Under the pieces are notes generated by a model. It searched no databases. It was given only the letters and a program-made list of their open reading frames with translations, and was not told the DNA's origin. Below, one piece after another: positions 53,121 to 62,484 of a DNA stretch of 64,000 nt. Source of the stretch: Larkinella knui (GTDB lineage Bacteria > Bacteroidota > Bacteroidia > Cytophagales > Spirosomataceae). The position numbers and the translations under genes are program-made. The number at the start of each line of letters is the position of its first letter. Within the stretch, counting starts at the first letter, position 1. The DNA lies in the NCBI RefSeq assembly GCF_003858645.1, contig NZ_RQJP01000001.1:2017487-2081486 (forward strand). The letters are read 5' to 3'.

Positions 53121-55523
53121 ATGCGATTTTTCTACTTCACCTTTGTGTGCAGTTGGCTTCCTATTTTTATTGCTGTAGCTCAGCCTAAAACCGGCAAACC
53201 CAATCATTCATTAACGGGTTACATCCGCGATGCCGGTACCAAACAACCTATCCAGGGCGTGAATGTCTTTATTATGGAAAACCGCCGGGGCGTCACCACC
53301 AGCCGCGATGGCTTTTTTGTCATTTCCCTCCCCGTCGGCACCTACAACATTAAGTTTTCGCACCTTGGTTTTCGTTCCCAAACCCATACCATTACCCTCA
53401 ATAAAACCGTATTGACGGAAATTCTGCTGGAAGACGATTCCAAAGATCTGGACGAAATCACCGTTACGTCGGAGGCCCCCGACCGCAACGTAAAGAAGGT
53501 CGAGCTGGGCGTTACGCAGATGACCATCAAGACGATCAAGCGGATTCCGGCTTTTATGGGTGAAGCCGACGTGGTGCGCAGTCTGTTGCTGCTGCCGGGC
53601 GTCACCACGGTGGGCGAAGGAGCGCCGGGCATCAACGTCCGCGGGGGCAGCACCGATCAGAATCTGGTGCTGATGGACGACGCGCCCATCTTCAATTCGA
53701 GTCACCTGATGGGCTTTTTCTCGGTATTCAATCCCGATATTGTCCGTGATGTAACCCTCAACCGGGGCGGTATTGCGCCCAGTATGGGCGGACGGGCGGC
53801 TTCGGTGCTCGACATTCGGGTGAAAGAACCGGAGGTGGAAAAATTGTCCGTTACGGGTGGGATTGGCCTGGTTGCCAGCCGTCTGGGAATTGAAGGGCCT
53901 CTGTTCACGAAAAAACTTTCGTTCCTGCTGGCCGGACGGGCCTCGTTCAATGATTTCCTGTTCAAGATTATGCCCCGCAGTATCCGCGATACGAAAGCCA
54001 ATTTCTACGACCTGACGACCAAAGTGAAGTTTCAGCCCAACGAACAACATACCATCACGTTTACGGGCTATACCAGCCATGACGAATTTAAACTGGCTTC
54101 GGATTCGCTTTCAACGGTGGAGGTCAATGCTTCATCGACCATTTTTGAATACCGCACGGTCAATGGAACGTTGAAATGGAATTACTTCATCAACAACCGG
54201 CTCAATCTGACCACAACCGCCGTTTACAGCCAATACCGCCCCGAAACGTCCGCTCCCGATCCCGGCAACGCGTTTCAGCTTTCGTCGGAAATTCTGCACC
54301 GCCAGCTCAAGGCCGATCTGAGTTACACCCTGACCGACAACCACCAGTTGCAGGGCGGTATCAGTATCATCGATTATTACCTCCAGCCCAATCAGTTGAT
54401 TCCCGGTTTTCAATCGAATGTCTTGCCAAAATCGCTGCCCATCGAACGAGCGTATGAACTGGCGGTCTATGCCCAGGATGAGTGGAAAGTGAACGATGCC
54501 TTTTCGGTGCTGGGCGGTATTCGCTATTCCGAACTGCTCAACCGGGGGCCAGCCTCGGTGCCGGTTTACCAGGAAGGCGTTCCCCGCGAACCCGAAACCG
54601 CCACGTCTTCCACCTCCTATCGGAAAGGACACATTTATCATCAGGCTGGCGGCATCGAACCGCGTCTGGCGCTGCGCTGGACGGTTGGTGAGGGCCAATC
54701 GATCAAAGCGGGCTACAACCGCCTGCGGCAATACATTCAGCAGATTACCAACACAACAGCCGCCTTACCCGTTTCGCGCTGGAAACTGAGCGACTCGTTT
54801 GTGAAGCCCCAGATTGCGGATCAATGGTCGGTGGGCTATTTTAAAAATACCGCCGGAAATGCGTTTGAAGCCTCGGCCGAAGTGTATTATAAAACCCTGA
54901 AAAACGTGGTCGACTACAAGGATGGTGCTGAATTGGTGCTCAATCCGACGCCGGAAACGGAGTTATTGCAGGGAACCGGCAAGGCGTATGGGTTGGAAAC
55001 CCAGCTTCGCAAGAACAAAGGTCACTGGATTGGCTGGGTTAGTTACACCTATTCCCGGTCCCTGTATACCATCAACGGCCCGTATCCGGCCGAACGGGTG
55101 AACAACGGCCGGCAATATCCGGCCAATTTCGACAAGCCCCACACCCTGAATGCCATGACGACATTTCGGCCCAATAACCGGGTGAACGTCTCCTTCAACT
55201 TCACGTATAGTACCGGACGGCCCGTAACCCAGCCGTATGCCCGGGCGCGCGTCAATGGGATCATTGTTCCGATTTACATCAACCGGAATCAACAACGGAT
55301 TCCTGATTATCACCGCCTGGATTTTGCCATCGAATTTAACCAGGATCCGGCGAAAAAACGGCGTTGGGAACGGAGCTGGGTGTTTTCCATTTACAACGTT
55401 TACGCCCGGAAAAATGCCTATTCTGTCTTTTTCAAGATGAATTCCGCTTCCCTGAGCGATGGTTATAAGCTGGCGGTTTTCGGGTCGGCTTTTCCGTCCC
55501 TGACGTATAATTTCAAGTTTTGA
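53121..55523 (+). CDS. TonB-dependent receptor with regulatory domain
   Basis: An 800-residue outer-membrane importer. The signal peptide ends in FIAVAQ at 21. A CarboxypepD-like domain (30-112: LTGYIRDAGTKQPIQGVNVFIMENRRG) is followed by the plug domain (about 125-230, GINVRGGSTDQNLVLMDDAPIFN) and a 22-strand barrel that ends TYNFKF. This is smaller than SusC (about 1000). The DUF4249 lipoprotein gene starts three bases later. The cargo is unknown. Confidence 0.95.
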   Translation: MRFFYFTFVCSWLPIFIAVAQPKTGKPNHSLTGYIRDAGTKQPIQGVNVFIMENRRGVTTSRDGFFVISLPVGTYNIKFSHLGFRSQTHTITLNKTVLTEILLEDDSKDLDEITVTSEAPDRNVKKVELGVTQMTIKTIKRIPAFMGEADVVRSLLLLPGVTTVGEGAPGINVRGGSTDQNLVLMDDAPIFNSSHLMGFFSVFNPDIVRDVTLNRGGIAPSMGGRAASVLDIRVKEPEVEKLSVTGGIGLVASRLGIEGPLFTKKLSFLLAGRASFNDFLFKIMPRSIRDTKANFYDLTTKVKFQPNEQHTITFTGYTSHDEFKLASDSLSTVEVNASSTIFEYRTVNGTLKWNYFINNRLNLTTTAVYSQYRPETSAPDPGNAFQLSSEILHRQLKADLSYTLTDNHQLQGGISIIDYYLQPNQLIPGFQSNVLPKSLPIERAYELAVYAQDEWKVNDAFSVLGGIRYSELLNRGPASVPVYQEGVPREPETATSSTSYRKGHIYHQAGGIEPRLALRWTVGEGQSIKAGYNRLRQYIQQITNTTAALPVSRWKLSDSFVKPQIADQWSVGYFKNTAGNAFEASAEVYYKTLKNVVDYKDGAELVLNPTPETELLQGTGKAYGLETQLRKNKGHWIGWVSYTYSRSLYTINGPYPAERVNNGRQYPANFDKPHTLNAMTTFRPNNRVNVSFNFTYSTGRPVTQPYARARVNGIIVPIYINRNQQRIPDYHRLDFAIEFNQDPAKKRRWERSWVFSIYNVYARKNAYSVFFKMNSASLSDGYKLAVFGSAFPSLTYNFKF

Positions 55524-55526
55524 CGT

Positions 55527-56624
55527 ATGATGAAAACAGTAAAAAGAACCGGCCTGATTTTACCGGAATTTCGGTTGAGTCCATTCATTCTCGTGTTGCT
55601 GGTTTTGGTCGGTTCCTGCGTTACTCCCTACCAGCCGGATACCCAGTCCATCGGCAGCGCGCTGGTGGTGGAAGGATTAATTACCGATCAGCCAGGGCCT
55701 TATGCCGTCAACTTATCCCAAACTGCCAACTATTCCTACGCCAGTTTGAATCTGCTCATTAGCGGTGCAACCGTGATTTTAGCCGACAATGCCGGTAATC
55801 AGGAAGTTTTAAAAGAAATCCGCCCGGGCTCCTACCAGACCGCTCCGAACGGCATCCGGGGCGTGGCGGGGCGTTCCTACAAAATTTCGATCCGAACAGC
55901 CAGCGGAAAACAGTATGAATCCCCTCTGGAGTTGTTAAAACCGGCTCCGCCGATCACCCAGCTCAAATACGAATACCAGTATAATCCGGCCCCTTTCGAA
56001 AACGACAAAAAAAATACCTGGGAAGTATTTCTGGATACCAAAGACCCCGAAACACCCGGTGATTATTACCGCTGGATCTGGAAAAATTACGAATTCACCC
56101 CGGCTTGCAAGCTCAGTGATAACATCAATGCCGAAGGTTTTTATGTTGGTATTCCCTGCTGTACCAATTGCTGGAATATCAATCAGTGTTACAGTAACTG
56201 CATCAACATTAGCTCGGATGCCGCCATCAATGGAAAGGCCATCAGCCGGCAATACATCATGAGTGTACCCTTTACCTCGCGCAGTAGTTACTACCTGGAA
56301 GTTGAGCAGCAATCCATCAGTCCGGGGGCCTTTCAATTTTTTAACAGCGTCAAAAAGCTGGTCAATAATACGGGTGGCTTATTTGACTCCGCACCGGCAA
56401 CCGTTGGCGGAAACCTGAAATGCATCAGCAACCCCGACGAAGTGGTGTATGGCTACTTTGGCGCGGCTGGCGTCAGCGTAATGGCCTTGAAAGTGGACCG
56501 GACAAAAGATGCCGTTGGCATTCCCAACGGGAAAAACATTGCCCTGGATAATATGGCCCCTTGTCTCGTCTGTGAAAACAGCATTTACCGGACACCCAAT
56601 AAACCGCGCTTCTGGGATCAGTAG
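55527..56624 (+). CDS. DUF4249 lipoprotein, partner of the TonB receptor
   Basis: A 365-residue lipoprotein. The lipobox is LVLVGS-C31 followed by VTPYQPDTQ. The family start LVVEGLITDQPGPYAVNLSQT is here, and the middle of the protein has a cysteine cluster CCTNCWNINQCYSNC that may bind a metal or form disulfides. DUF4249 genes very often follow TonB-dependent receptors in Bacteroidota and are thought to be surface partners, much as SusD is for SusC. The first two codons are both ATG. Confidence 0.9.
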   Translation: MMKTVKRTGLILPEFRLSPFILVLLVLVGSCVTPYQPDTQSIGSALVVEGLITDQPGPYAVNLSQTANYSYASLNLLISGATVILADNAGNQEVLKEIRPGSYQTAPNGIRGVAGRSYKISIRTASGKQYESPLELLKPAPPITQLKYEYQYNPAPFENDKKNTWEVFLDTKDPETPGDYYRWIWKNYEFTPACKLSDNINAEGFYVGIPCCTNCWNINQCYSNCINISSDAAINGKAISRQYIMSVPFTSRSSYYLEVEQQSISPGAFQFFNSVKKLVNNTGGLFDSAPATVGGNLKCISNPDEVVYGYFGAAGVSVMALKVDRTKDAVGIPNGKNIALDNMAPCLVCENSIYRTPNKPRFWDQ

Positions 56625-56749
56625 CCCGGCATCCGGCGATCTGCGACCGGGCGCAGGCGGTACCACCTGATCATTTATCTGTCGGCAAGCGGGCAGGTTT
56701 TAAACCATTCTTTTAAAATCTCCCGGCCTTATCGTATTTTCGCCAGTAA

Positions 56750-57772
56750 ATGCGCACCACTCCTGTCAAATTTCTGGTTATACGATTTTCGTCTATCGGC
56801 GACATTGTGCTGACGACGCCGGTGGTTCGGTGCCTGAAACAACAGATTCCGGGTGCAGAAATTCATTTTTGTACGAAACGATCGTTCCAGTCCCTGATCG
56901 AATCAAATCCAAACATCGACAGAGGTATCTACCTGGATGACAGCCTGAATGACCTCATTCGCCAGTTGCAAACCGAACGGTATGATTACATCATCGACCT
57001 GCACAACAACCTCCGGACCCTTTTGATCAAACTCCGGCTGGCCGTTCCGTCGCGTAGTTTCGACAAATTGAATTGGGAAAAATGGCTTTATGTCCGCTTC
57101 AAGGTCAATACCATGCCAGCCCTGCACATTGTCGATCGGTATCTGAAAACAACCGAGTCACTGGGGATAATCAATGATGACAAAGGACTGGATTATTTTA
57201 TTCCTTACAAAGACATTGTTGAGCCCGAGTGGCTACCCGAAACGCACCGGCGGGGATTTGTTGCCTATGCCATTGGTGGTCAGCACCAGACCAAGAAATT
57301 GCCGGTTGCGCGGATGATTGAATTGTGCCGGAAAATTAACTATCCGCTGGTTTTACTGGGTGGTAAAGAAGATACGCAGGCCGGTGAGGAAATTCGTCAG
57401 GCGCTGGGTGATAACCTGATTTACAACGCCTGCGGTAAATACAACCTCAACCAGTCGGCTTCGATTCTGCAACAGTCAGCCCTGGTTTTTAGCCACGATA
57501 CCGGTTTAATGCACATCGCGGCTGCCTTTCGGAAAAAAATCTACGCGCTCTGGGGGAGTACGACTCCGCAACTGGGCATGTATCCCTACAAAACCAATTT
57601 TGTTTCGCTGGAAAACAAACTGTTGCCGTGCCGTCCGTGTTCTAAAATTGGCTATGCCCAATGTCCTTTAGGTCATTTTAAATGCATGAATGAATTGCCA
57701 TTTGATTTTGATCTGAAAGAGTTGAAGCGCGGCACCGGGCCATCGACACGAAGGACGGGCCCGGAACGATAA
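56750..57772 (+). CDS. Glycosyltransferase family 9 (heptosyltransferase-like)
   Basis: A 340-residue ADP-heptose:LPS heptosyltransferase-like enzyme for cell-surface sugars. It has IRFSSIGDIVLTTPVVRCL at the N-terminus, YDYIIDLHNNLRT, and in domain 2 LVLLGGKEDTQAGEEI and SHDTGLMHIAAAFRKKIYALWG, the GT9 nucleotide-sugar site. A C-terminal group of cysteines (LPCRPCSKIGYAQCPLGHFKC) is typical of the family. AguB follows 14 bases later. Confidence 0.93.
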   Translation: MRTTPVKFLVIRFSSIGDIVLTTPVVRCLKQQIPGAEIHFCTKRSFQSLIESNPNIDRGIYLDDSLNDLIRQLQTERYDYIIDLHNNLRTLLIKLRLAVPSRSFDKLNWEKWLYVRFKVNTMPALHIVDRYLKTTESLGIINDDKGLDYFIPYKDIVEPEWLPETHRRGFVAYAIGGQHQTKKLPVARMIELCRKINYPLVLLGGKEDTQAGEEIRQALGDNLIYNACGKYNLNQSASILQQSALVFSHDTGLMHIAAAFRKKIYALWGSTTPQLGMYPYKTNFVSLENKLLPCRPCSKIGYAQCPLGHFKCMNELPFDFDLKELKRGTGPSTRRTGPER

Positions 57773-57786
57773 TCCTACTGAATCGC

Positions 57787-58659
57787 ATGTCAAAAAAAGT
57801 GAACATTGGCCTGGTGCAGATGAGCTGCTCGGCCGACCTGGACGCTAATCTCGAAAAAGCCATTGCAGGCATTCGGGAAGCGGCCGCCAAAGGTGCTCAG
57901 ATTGTGTGTTTGCAGGAGTTATTTCGCTCGCTCTATTTCTGCGATGTGGAAGATCACCATAATTTTAGCCTGGCCGAATCCATTCCCGGCCCCACAACCG
58001 AACGCTTATCAGAAGTAGCCCGTGAAACCAATACCGTACTCATTGCGTCGTTGTTTGAAAAGCGCACGGCCGGATTGTATCATAATACGACGGCGGTTTT
58101 GGATGCGGACGGAACGTATCTGGGGAAATACCGCAAAATGCACATTCCCGACGATCCTGGCTATTACGAAAAGTTTTACTTTACACCGGGCGACCTGGGC
58201 TATAAAGTTTTTGATACGAAATATGCCCGAATCGGCGTTCTGATTTGCTGGGATCAGTGGTATCCGGAACCGGCCCGTATTACCGCCCTGATGGGAGCCG
58301 AAATTCTGTTTTATCCCACGGCCATCGGTTGGGATACGGAAGAAACCGATCCCAAAATTGATGAGGAACAGTACAATGCCTGGCAAACCATTCAGCGCAG
58401 CCATGCCATCGCCAACGGCGTGCATGTGGTTTCGGTCAATCGGGTAGGGCTCGAAAATGGTCAGCGATTTTGGGGTGGTTCGTTCGTCGCCAATCCCCAC
58501 GGTTCGCTGCTGTATCTGGCTCCCCACGACCAGGAAGTGGTTCATGTACAAGAGATTGATTTAAATTTAACCGAAAAATACCGGACGACATGGCCTTATT
58601 TCCGTGACCGCCGAATCGATTCGTACCAACCCATCACGAAACGATATTTGGACGAATGA
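57787..58659 (+). CDS. aguB: N-carbamoylputrescine amidase
   Basis: A 290-residue nitrilase-superfamily enzyme that turns N-carbamoylputrescine into putrescine. E44 (CLQELFRSLYF), the lysine in YRKMHIPDDPGYYEKFYF and the cysteine in GVLICWDQWYPEPAR form the triad; the DDPGYYEKFYFTPGD stretch and WDTEETDPK are AguB marks. The expected partner agmatine deiminase is not in the window. Its stop overlaps the start of the next gene (ATGA), so that unknown gene is translationally coupled to it. Confidence 0.93.
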   Translation: MSKKVNIGLVQMSCSADLDANLEKAIAGIREAAAKGAQIVCLQELFRSLYFCDVEDHHNFSLAESIPGPTTERLSEVARETNTVLIASLFEKRTAGLYHNTTAVLDADGTYLGKYRKMHIPDDPGYYEKFYFTPGDLGYKVFDTKYARIGVLICWDQWYPEPARITALMGAEILFYPTAIGWDTEETDPKIDEEQYNAWQTIQRSHAIANGVHVVSVNRVGLENGQRFWGGSFVANPHGSLLYLAPHDQEVVHVQEIDLNLTEKYRTTWPYFRDRRIDSYQPITKRYLDE

Positions 58660-60296
58660 CCAAACGTATGAGATTCATCCTTATTCCTCTGCTTGCCGGA
58701 ACGCTGGGTGCCAGTTACTGGTACGCCCGTTATGTTCGGGGGCCGGAACCGATTACTACCCTTCATCAGGGGGATCTGCCCTCCCAAACCGCCCTGAATC
58801 CGACACCCCGGCAGGCCTTTACCCCCACTACCCGAAAAGGGTACTGGAATCCGGACGTTGTCGGCGATTTTACGCTGCCCGCCACCAAGTCCCTAACGTT
58901 CAGCGGAGCCGGGCGTAATCTGCATGTCGATCAGGATTGGTCTAAATTGTTCCGGCGGGGGTTTTCATCCGTCGATAAAACCCGCATGTCGCCGGATGAA
59001 TTTCGCAGCGAATGGAATAAAAAACCGGAAGGCTGGACCAGCCGCCTGAAACCGTCACAACGGGCCTTGACCATCGGACAGGGATACATGGCTGATGCCC
59101 CTTTTCATATCGGTTGGTCGCGGTCGGGTGATAAAGCGTCGGAAACCTGGTATGTGCGACCGTGGGGCGATCAGAATTATAAAAACAGCGTATCGTGGGC
59201 CATGCTGGAATTGAACGGGGAGTGTACCAATTTTGGGGATTGCCCACCGGATAAACGATTACTTACGTACGGAAAGGTCTTTTTTGACCTGGAGAATGAA
59301 GGCGTTGGTAATGTACTGAATCGGCAGGAGCAGGTCAATATGTATGTTTTCATGATGAAAACCCTTCGGCAGTGGCTCAGTCCTTACACCGAAGTGGGTT
59401 CCATTGCTCCGGTGCCGCTGAACGGGTATGGCTACTCGCGCGCCCGCGACTTCAATGCTTCTGCCGAGTGGCTCTGGGCCATGCCGGCCAAACACACGGA
59501 GACTTCGCGCCAGCGTGGGATGCCCGACGATATTGTTGGTAAAACCTTTGCCGATTTCGTCGATTTTCAGATGCCGGGTACGTACTACATGTACCCCGAG
59601 TTCGATTATTCCATTACCCACAACGACGACGGCGCGCGCCACTGGCTGGGAGCATTGCTTCATGAACAGGAAGTAAACCGGCGTCTGTCGCCGAAAAAAC
59701 GGATTGCCTGGCAATGGCTGTTCAATACCCAAAGCAGTGAATTCAACAACAGCGAGAAAGCCAAAAATGCCGCTCCACCCGCCATTGCGGAAGGAATTGC
59801 GGTATTTTACTGGTTCACGGGGGCTTACGGCGCCCTCCTTTGGGATGATGCGACAGACCTCAAACCGGACCAGCCGACCCCCGCGGAAGTTAATCAGCAG
59901 GGCCTTGGAAATGATCGGGTCTACGCCTGCTATGAGCACTATGTTCACGGTCTCTGGCGGTTGTTCAAACACCACGGTGACCTGTTTAATGGCCGCGAAA
60001 AATACCTGAATGAACAAACCGAATGCTCCGTCGACGGCGGAAAAACCTGGTATAAATACACTGCCAATCAGATGAAAACCCAGGATGTGCCCTTTGTGCG
60101 GGCCATCGTCAACGGCAATCAGATTCTGGTAGCAGCCACCCAACCCTACGGAAAAGCCAGCCAGCGCGAACAGGTCATGGTGCGCTATATCGAAGACGGC
60201 TATCAGTTTTATACGACTATCAATCTGAAAGGCGACGAAATTTACCTGGGCCGGGCCACCATGCCGAAAGCCGCAGGAGCCCGAAAGAAAGCGTAA
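58656..60296 (+). CDS. Unknown exported protein coupled to aguB
   Basis: A 546-residue protein I cannot place in a family. It begins with a short basic N-terminus and one hydrophobic segment (RFILIPLLAGTLGASYWYA), so is exported or anchored. The rest is soluble and rich in tryptophan and tyrosine: KGYWNPDVVGDFTLPATK, MLELNGECTNFGDCP, GYGYSRARDFNASAEWLWAMP and HWLGALLHEQEVNRRL. Pairs of acidic residues in aromatic surroundings would fit a glycan-active barrel, but that is a guess. It starts within the aguB stop codon (ATGA). A terminator follows. Confidence 0.75.
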   Translation: MTKRMRFILIPLLAGTLGASYWYARYVRGPEPITTLHQGDLPSQTALNPTPRQAFTPTTRKGYWNPDVVGDFTLPATKSLTFSGAGRNLHVDQDWSKLFRRGFSSVDKTRMSPDEFRSEWNKKPEGWTSRLKPSQRALTIGQGYMADAPFHIGWSRSGDKASETWYVRPWGDQNYKNSVSWAMLELNGECTNFGDCPPDKRLLTYGKVFFDLENEGVGNVLNRQEQVNMYVFMMKTLRQWLSPYTEVGSIAPVPLNGYGYSRARDFNASAEWLWAMPAKHTETSRQRGMPDDIVGKTFADFVDFQMPGTYYMYPEFDYSITHNDDGARHWLGALLHEQEVNRRLSPKKRIAWQWLFNTQSSEFNNSEKAKNAAPPAIAEGIAVFYWFTGAYGALLWDDATDLKPDQPTPAEVNQQGLGNDRVYACYEHYVHGLWRLFKHHGDLFNGREKYLNEQTECSVDGGKTWYKYTANQMKTQDVPFVRAIVNGNQILVAATQPYGKASQREQVMVRYIEDGYQFYTTINLKGDEIYLGRATMPKAAGARKKA

Positions 60297-60316
60297 TTTT
60301 CCACTCTCCATCCAAA

Positions 60317-60367
60317 CAAAAAACCGGGAAAAATGTATTTACACATACTTCGGCCCGGTTTTTTTCC
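60317..60367 (+). terminator. Terminator
   Basis: AAAAAACCGGG and CCCGGTTTTTTT flank a 24-base loop about 30 bases past the stop of the exported protein. It separates the aguB unit from the next operon. Confidence 0.85.
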
Positions 60368-60481
60368 TTACAGGCCACCGGTGAACCGTTTGGCTTAAAA
60401 CTGTTATTTTATCATCTTGCACCCTTCTAATATTGTTCCGTCTTTCATCCGCAAAAGCGAAAAGGTTTTAACTAAAACAAG

Positions 60482-61213
60482 ATGGCAGAACAAGAAACGA
60501 GTTCCGGGCTGGAGGGCTTCGGAAAAAAACTCCTGAATCTCTTTATTAAAGACGAACCGACCGGTAGCAAACCGATGCCGGTTATGCCTCAAAGTCAGGG
60601 CAGTCCGGTGGGAACTCCGGCGGCCCAGCCAAATCACGTTCCAACCGCACCGGTTTCGGCAATACCGGGGCCGGTGGCCGCACCGGAGGGCACAGTGGAC
60701 ACGAAATTTGTGGACCATTTTGCGTCCGTACTGTCAAAAGCCAACCAGCCAGGCCCCGATTATTTTGAGTTTCGGGAAGCGCTGAAAAGTCTGTCCAACC
60801 TCAATCTGAGCGAAGATCAGCAGTATCAGGCGGCCTGGGCGAGTTTCAAAGCGATGGGTGGTTCGGCCAATGTGGCGGCTTTGGTTAGCTCGGCCAACCA
60901 GTATCTGACGGCCTTGAACAACGATCAGCAGGCGTTTTCCAAAACCGTTGAGGAGACGCTGACCGAAAAAGTCGGCGGCTTGTCCAACGAACAGAAACAA
61001 CTGCAATCGGAGAATGAGCAGTTTGCCAGGCAGATTCTGGAAATTCAGCGAAAAATGGACGCGAATAACGAGCGACTGGCAAAAATTGGCGGTGAGCTGA
61101 ACGAACAACAGCAGAAAATCACCCAGAGTAAAAGCAATTACGAAGCGACGCTGGCCGTGTTCGTCGGTCAGATCAAGCGGGATTTGTTAAAACTGGGCGA
61201 ATACATTAAATAA
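60482..61213 (+). CDS. Coiled-coil protein, first gene of the unknown operon
   Basis: A 243-residue soluble protein with no family I know. Residues 1-30 form a helix (GLEGFGKKLLNLFIKDE), 30-70 a linker rich in proline and alanine, 70-150 a helical domain (VDHFASVLSKANQPGPDYFEFREALKSL), and 150-243 a long coiled coil with glutamine-rich heptads (LSNEQKQLQSENEQFARQILEIQ). It has no signal. The next gene is a membrane coiled-coil protein, with only a repeat in between, so the two may bind through their coils. Confidence 0.8.
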   Translation: MAEQETSSGLEGFGKKLLNLFIKDEPTGSKPMPVMPQSQGSPVGTPAAQPNHVPTAPVSAIPGPVAAPEGTVDTKFVDHFASVLSKANQPGPDYFEFREALKSLSNLNLSEDQQYQAAWASFKAMGGSANVAALVSSANQYLTALNNDQQAFSKTVEETLTEKVGGLSNEQKQLQSENEQFARQILEIQRKMDANNERLAKIGGELNEQQQKITQSKSNYEATLAVFVGQIKRDLLKLGEYIK

Positions 61214-61308
61214 TGGTTTACGGTTTTCCGTATTCGGTTTACGCTCGAATGCCTCAGCCGCCGAATACCGTAAACAAAAAACCGTATACCGAATACACTT
61301 TAAACCAT
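61213..61308. repeat. Nested inverted repeat between genes
   Basis: ATGGTTTACGG at the left faces TTTAAACCAT at the right, with inner parts CCGTATTCGGTTTACG and CCGAATACCGTAAAC. The arms are imperfect. It lies wholly between the stop of the first gene and the ATG at 61324. Confidence 0.65.
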
Positions 61309-61323
61309 AACTCTAAACTAAAC

Positions 61324-62352
61324 ATGGCATCATCTCCTGATTTTTCACAACTGGGTGGCCGAACCGAAGACGGTGACAAACGCTCGTTCTGGAGCCGCCC
61401 GGAAGGCATCGTGGGGCTGTTTTTTCTGGCCGCCATCGGCGCGATGGGATTGGTCTACTTTAATCGAATCGTTGAATTTCTGATTAAGGTTACTGAAAAT
61501 ACGCTGTATCTGGCTGGTTTGCTGGCAGTTCTGGGCTTTCTGATTTTCCTGATTACGAGTAAAGATGTCCGCACGGCGGTTTTCTTTTTGTACAAGACGT
61601 TTATGCGGAAACTGACGGGCCTGGTCATCCAGCTCGATCCGATTGCGATCATGAAAATTTACGTCAATGACCTGAAAGATAAACGGCGGAGCATGCAGGG
61701 TCAGATCGATACGCTGGCGGGGCAGCTGGTGAAACTGAATCGGAAGATTGCCGAGAACAACGACGTCATCAAGCAAAAATTTGCCGAAGCCAACAAGGCC
61801 AACAACATGACCGATCGCCCGGGTATGCGGGAAGCGGCCCAGTTGGCCACCATCGAAGGAGCCGGTTTGCAGGAAATGAACGAAAAACTGCAACCCCTGC
61901 AACGCAACATGCGGACGGTGCTGGAATTCATGGAGAAAGTGAACAAAAGCGCCGACTACATTATTAAGGAAACCGAAATCAAGGTCAAACTAAAAGAAGC
62001 TGAATATCAAATCGTTAAGGAAAGCTCGAACGCACTCCGGACGGCCATCAGCATTTTCAAGGGCGATCCCGACAAGAAGTTTTACTTCGACGAGTCGATG
62101 GAATATATCCAGGACGACATGAGCAAAAAGCTGGGTGAAATGAAACGGGCGATGGATATGTCGATGGACTTCATCAATTCGGTGGACATCCAGAACGGTA
62201 TTCTGTCGGACAAAGGCCAGGCATTGCTGGAAGCTTACAACCACGGCGAATTCAAGATCATCAAGCTGGACGAAACCACTCCGCCCCCAACACCGGCCAA
62301 CCGCCAGGTCAATCCTCCCAAGGACGAAGGTTACCGGAGCCTGCTGGACTAA
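61324..62352 (+). CDS. Membrane-anchored coiled-coil protein, PspA-like in outline
   Basis: A 342-residue protein. Two hydrophobic helices (about 27-46 and 58-78) are followed by a long helical part (about 105-300) starting LDPIAIMKIYVNDLKDKRRS with heptads such as QIDTLAGQLVKLNRKIAEN. The tail is proline-rich (TTPPPTPANRQVNPP). The layout resembles PspA/ESCRT-III-like coils attached to a membrane hairpin, but I claim no homology. I start at the ATG at 61324 because the longer frame passes through a repeat. Between it and the next gene lies another repeat. Confidence 0.8.
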   Translation: MASSPDFSQLGGRTEDGDKRSFWSRPEGIVGLFFLAAIGAMGLVYFNRIVEFLIKVTENTLYLAGLLAVLGFLIFLITSKDVRTAVFFLYKTFMRKLTGLVIQLDPIAIMKIYVNDLKDKRRSMQGQIDTLAGQLVKLNRKIAENNDVIKQKFAEANKANNMTDRPGMREAAQLATIEGAGLQEMNEKLQPLQRNMRTVLEFMEKVNKSADYIIKETEIKVKLKEAEYQIVKESSNALRTAISIFKGDPDKKFYFDESMEYIQDDMSKKLGEMKRAMDMSMDFINSVDIQNGILSDKGQALLEAYNHGEFKIIKLDETTPPPTPANRQVNPPKDEGYRSLLD

Positions 62353-62363
62353 TGAGTGGGTTG

Positions 62364-62460
62364 TGATTGAGCGATTGAGTGAAAACCAGGGTCATTGATT
62401 TTTCACCTAATTGCTCAATCACCCTTCACTCGACAATCAATTCACACAATCGCTCAATCA
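62364..62460. repeat. Imperfect inverted repeat
   Basis: TGATTGAGCGATTG (62364-62377) matches CAATCGCTCAATCA (62447-62460) perfectly, and further GATTGAG/CTCAATC words lie inside. It fills the gap before the ATG at 62485. Confidence 0.7.
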
Positions 62461-62484
62461 CTCATTCACACAATTGATCAAACC

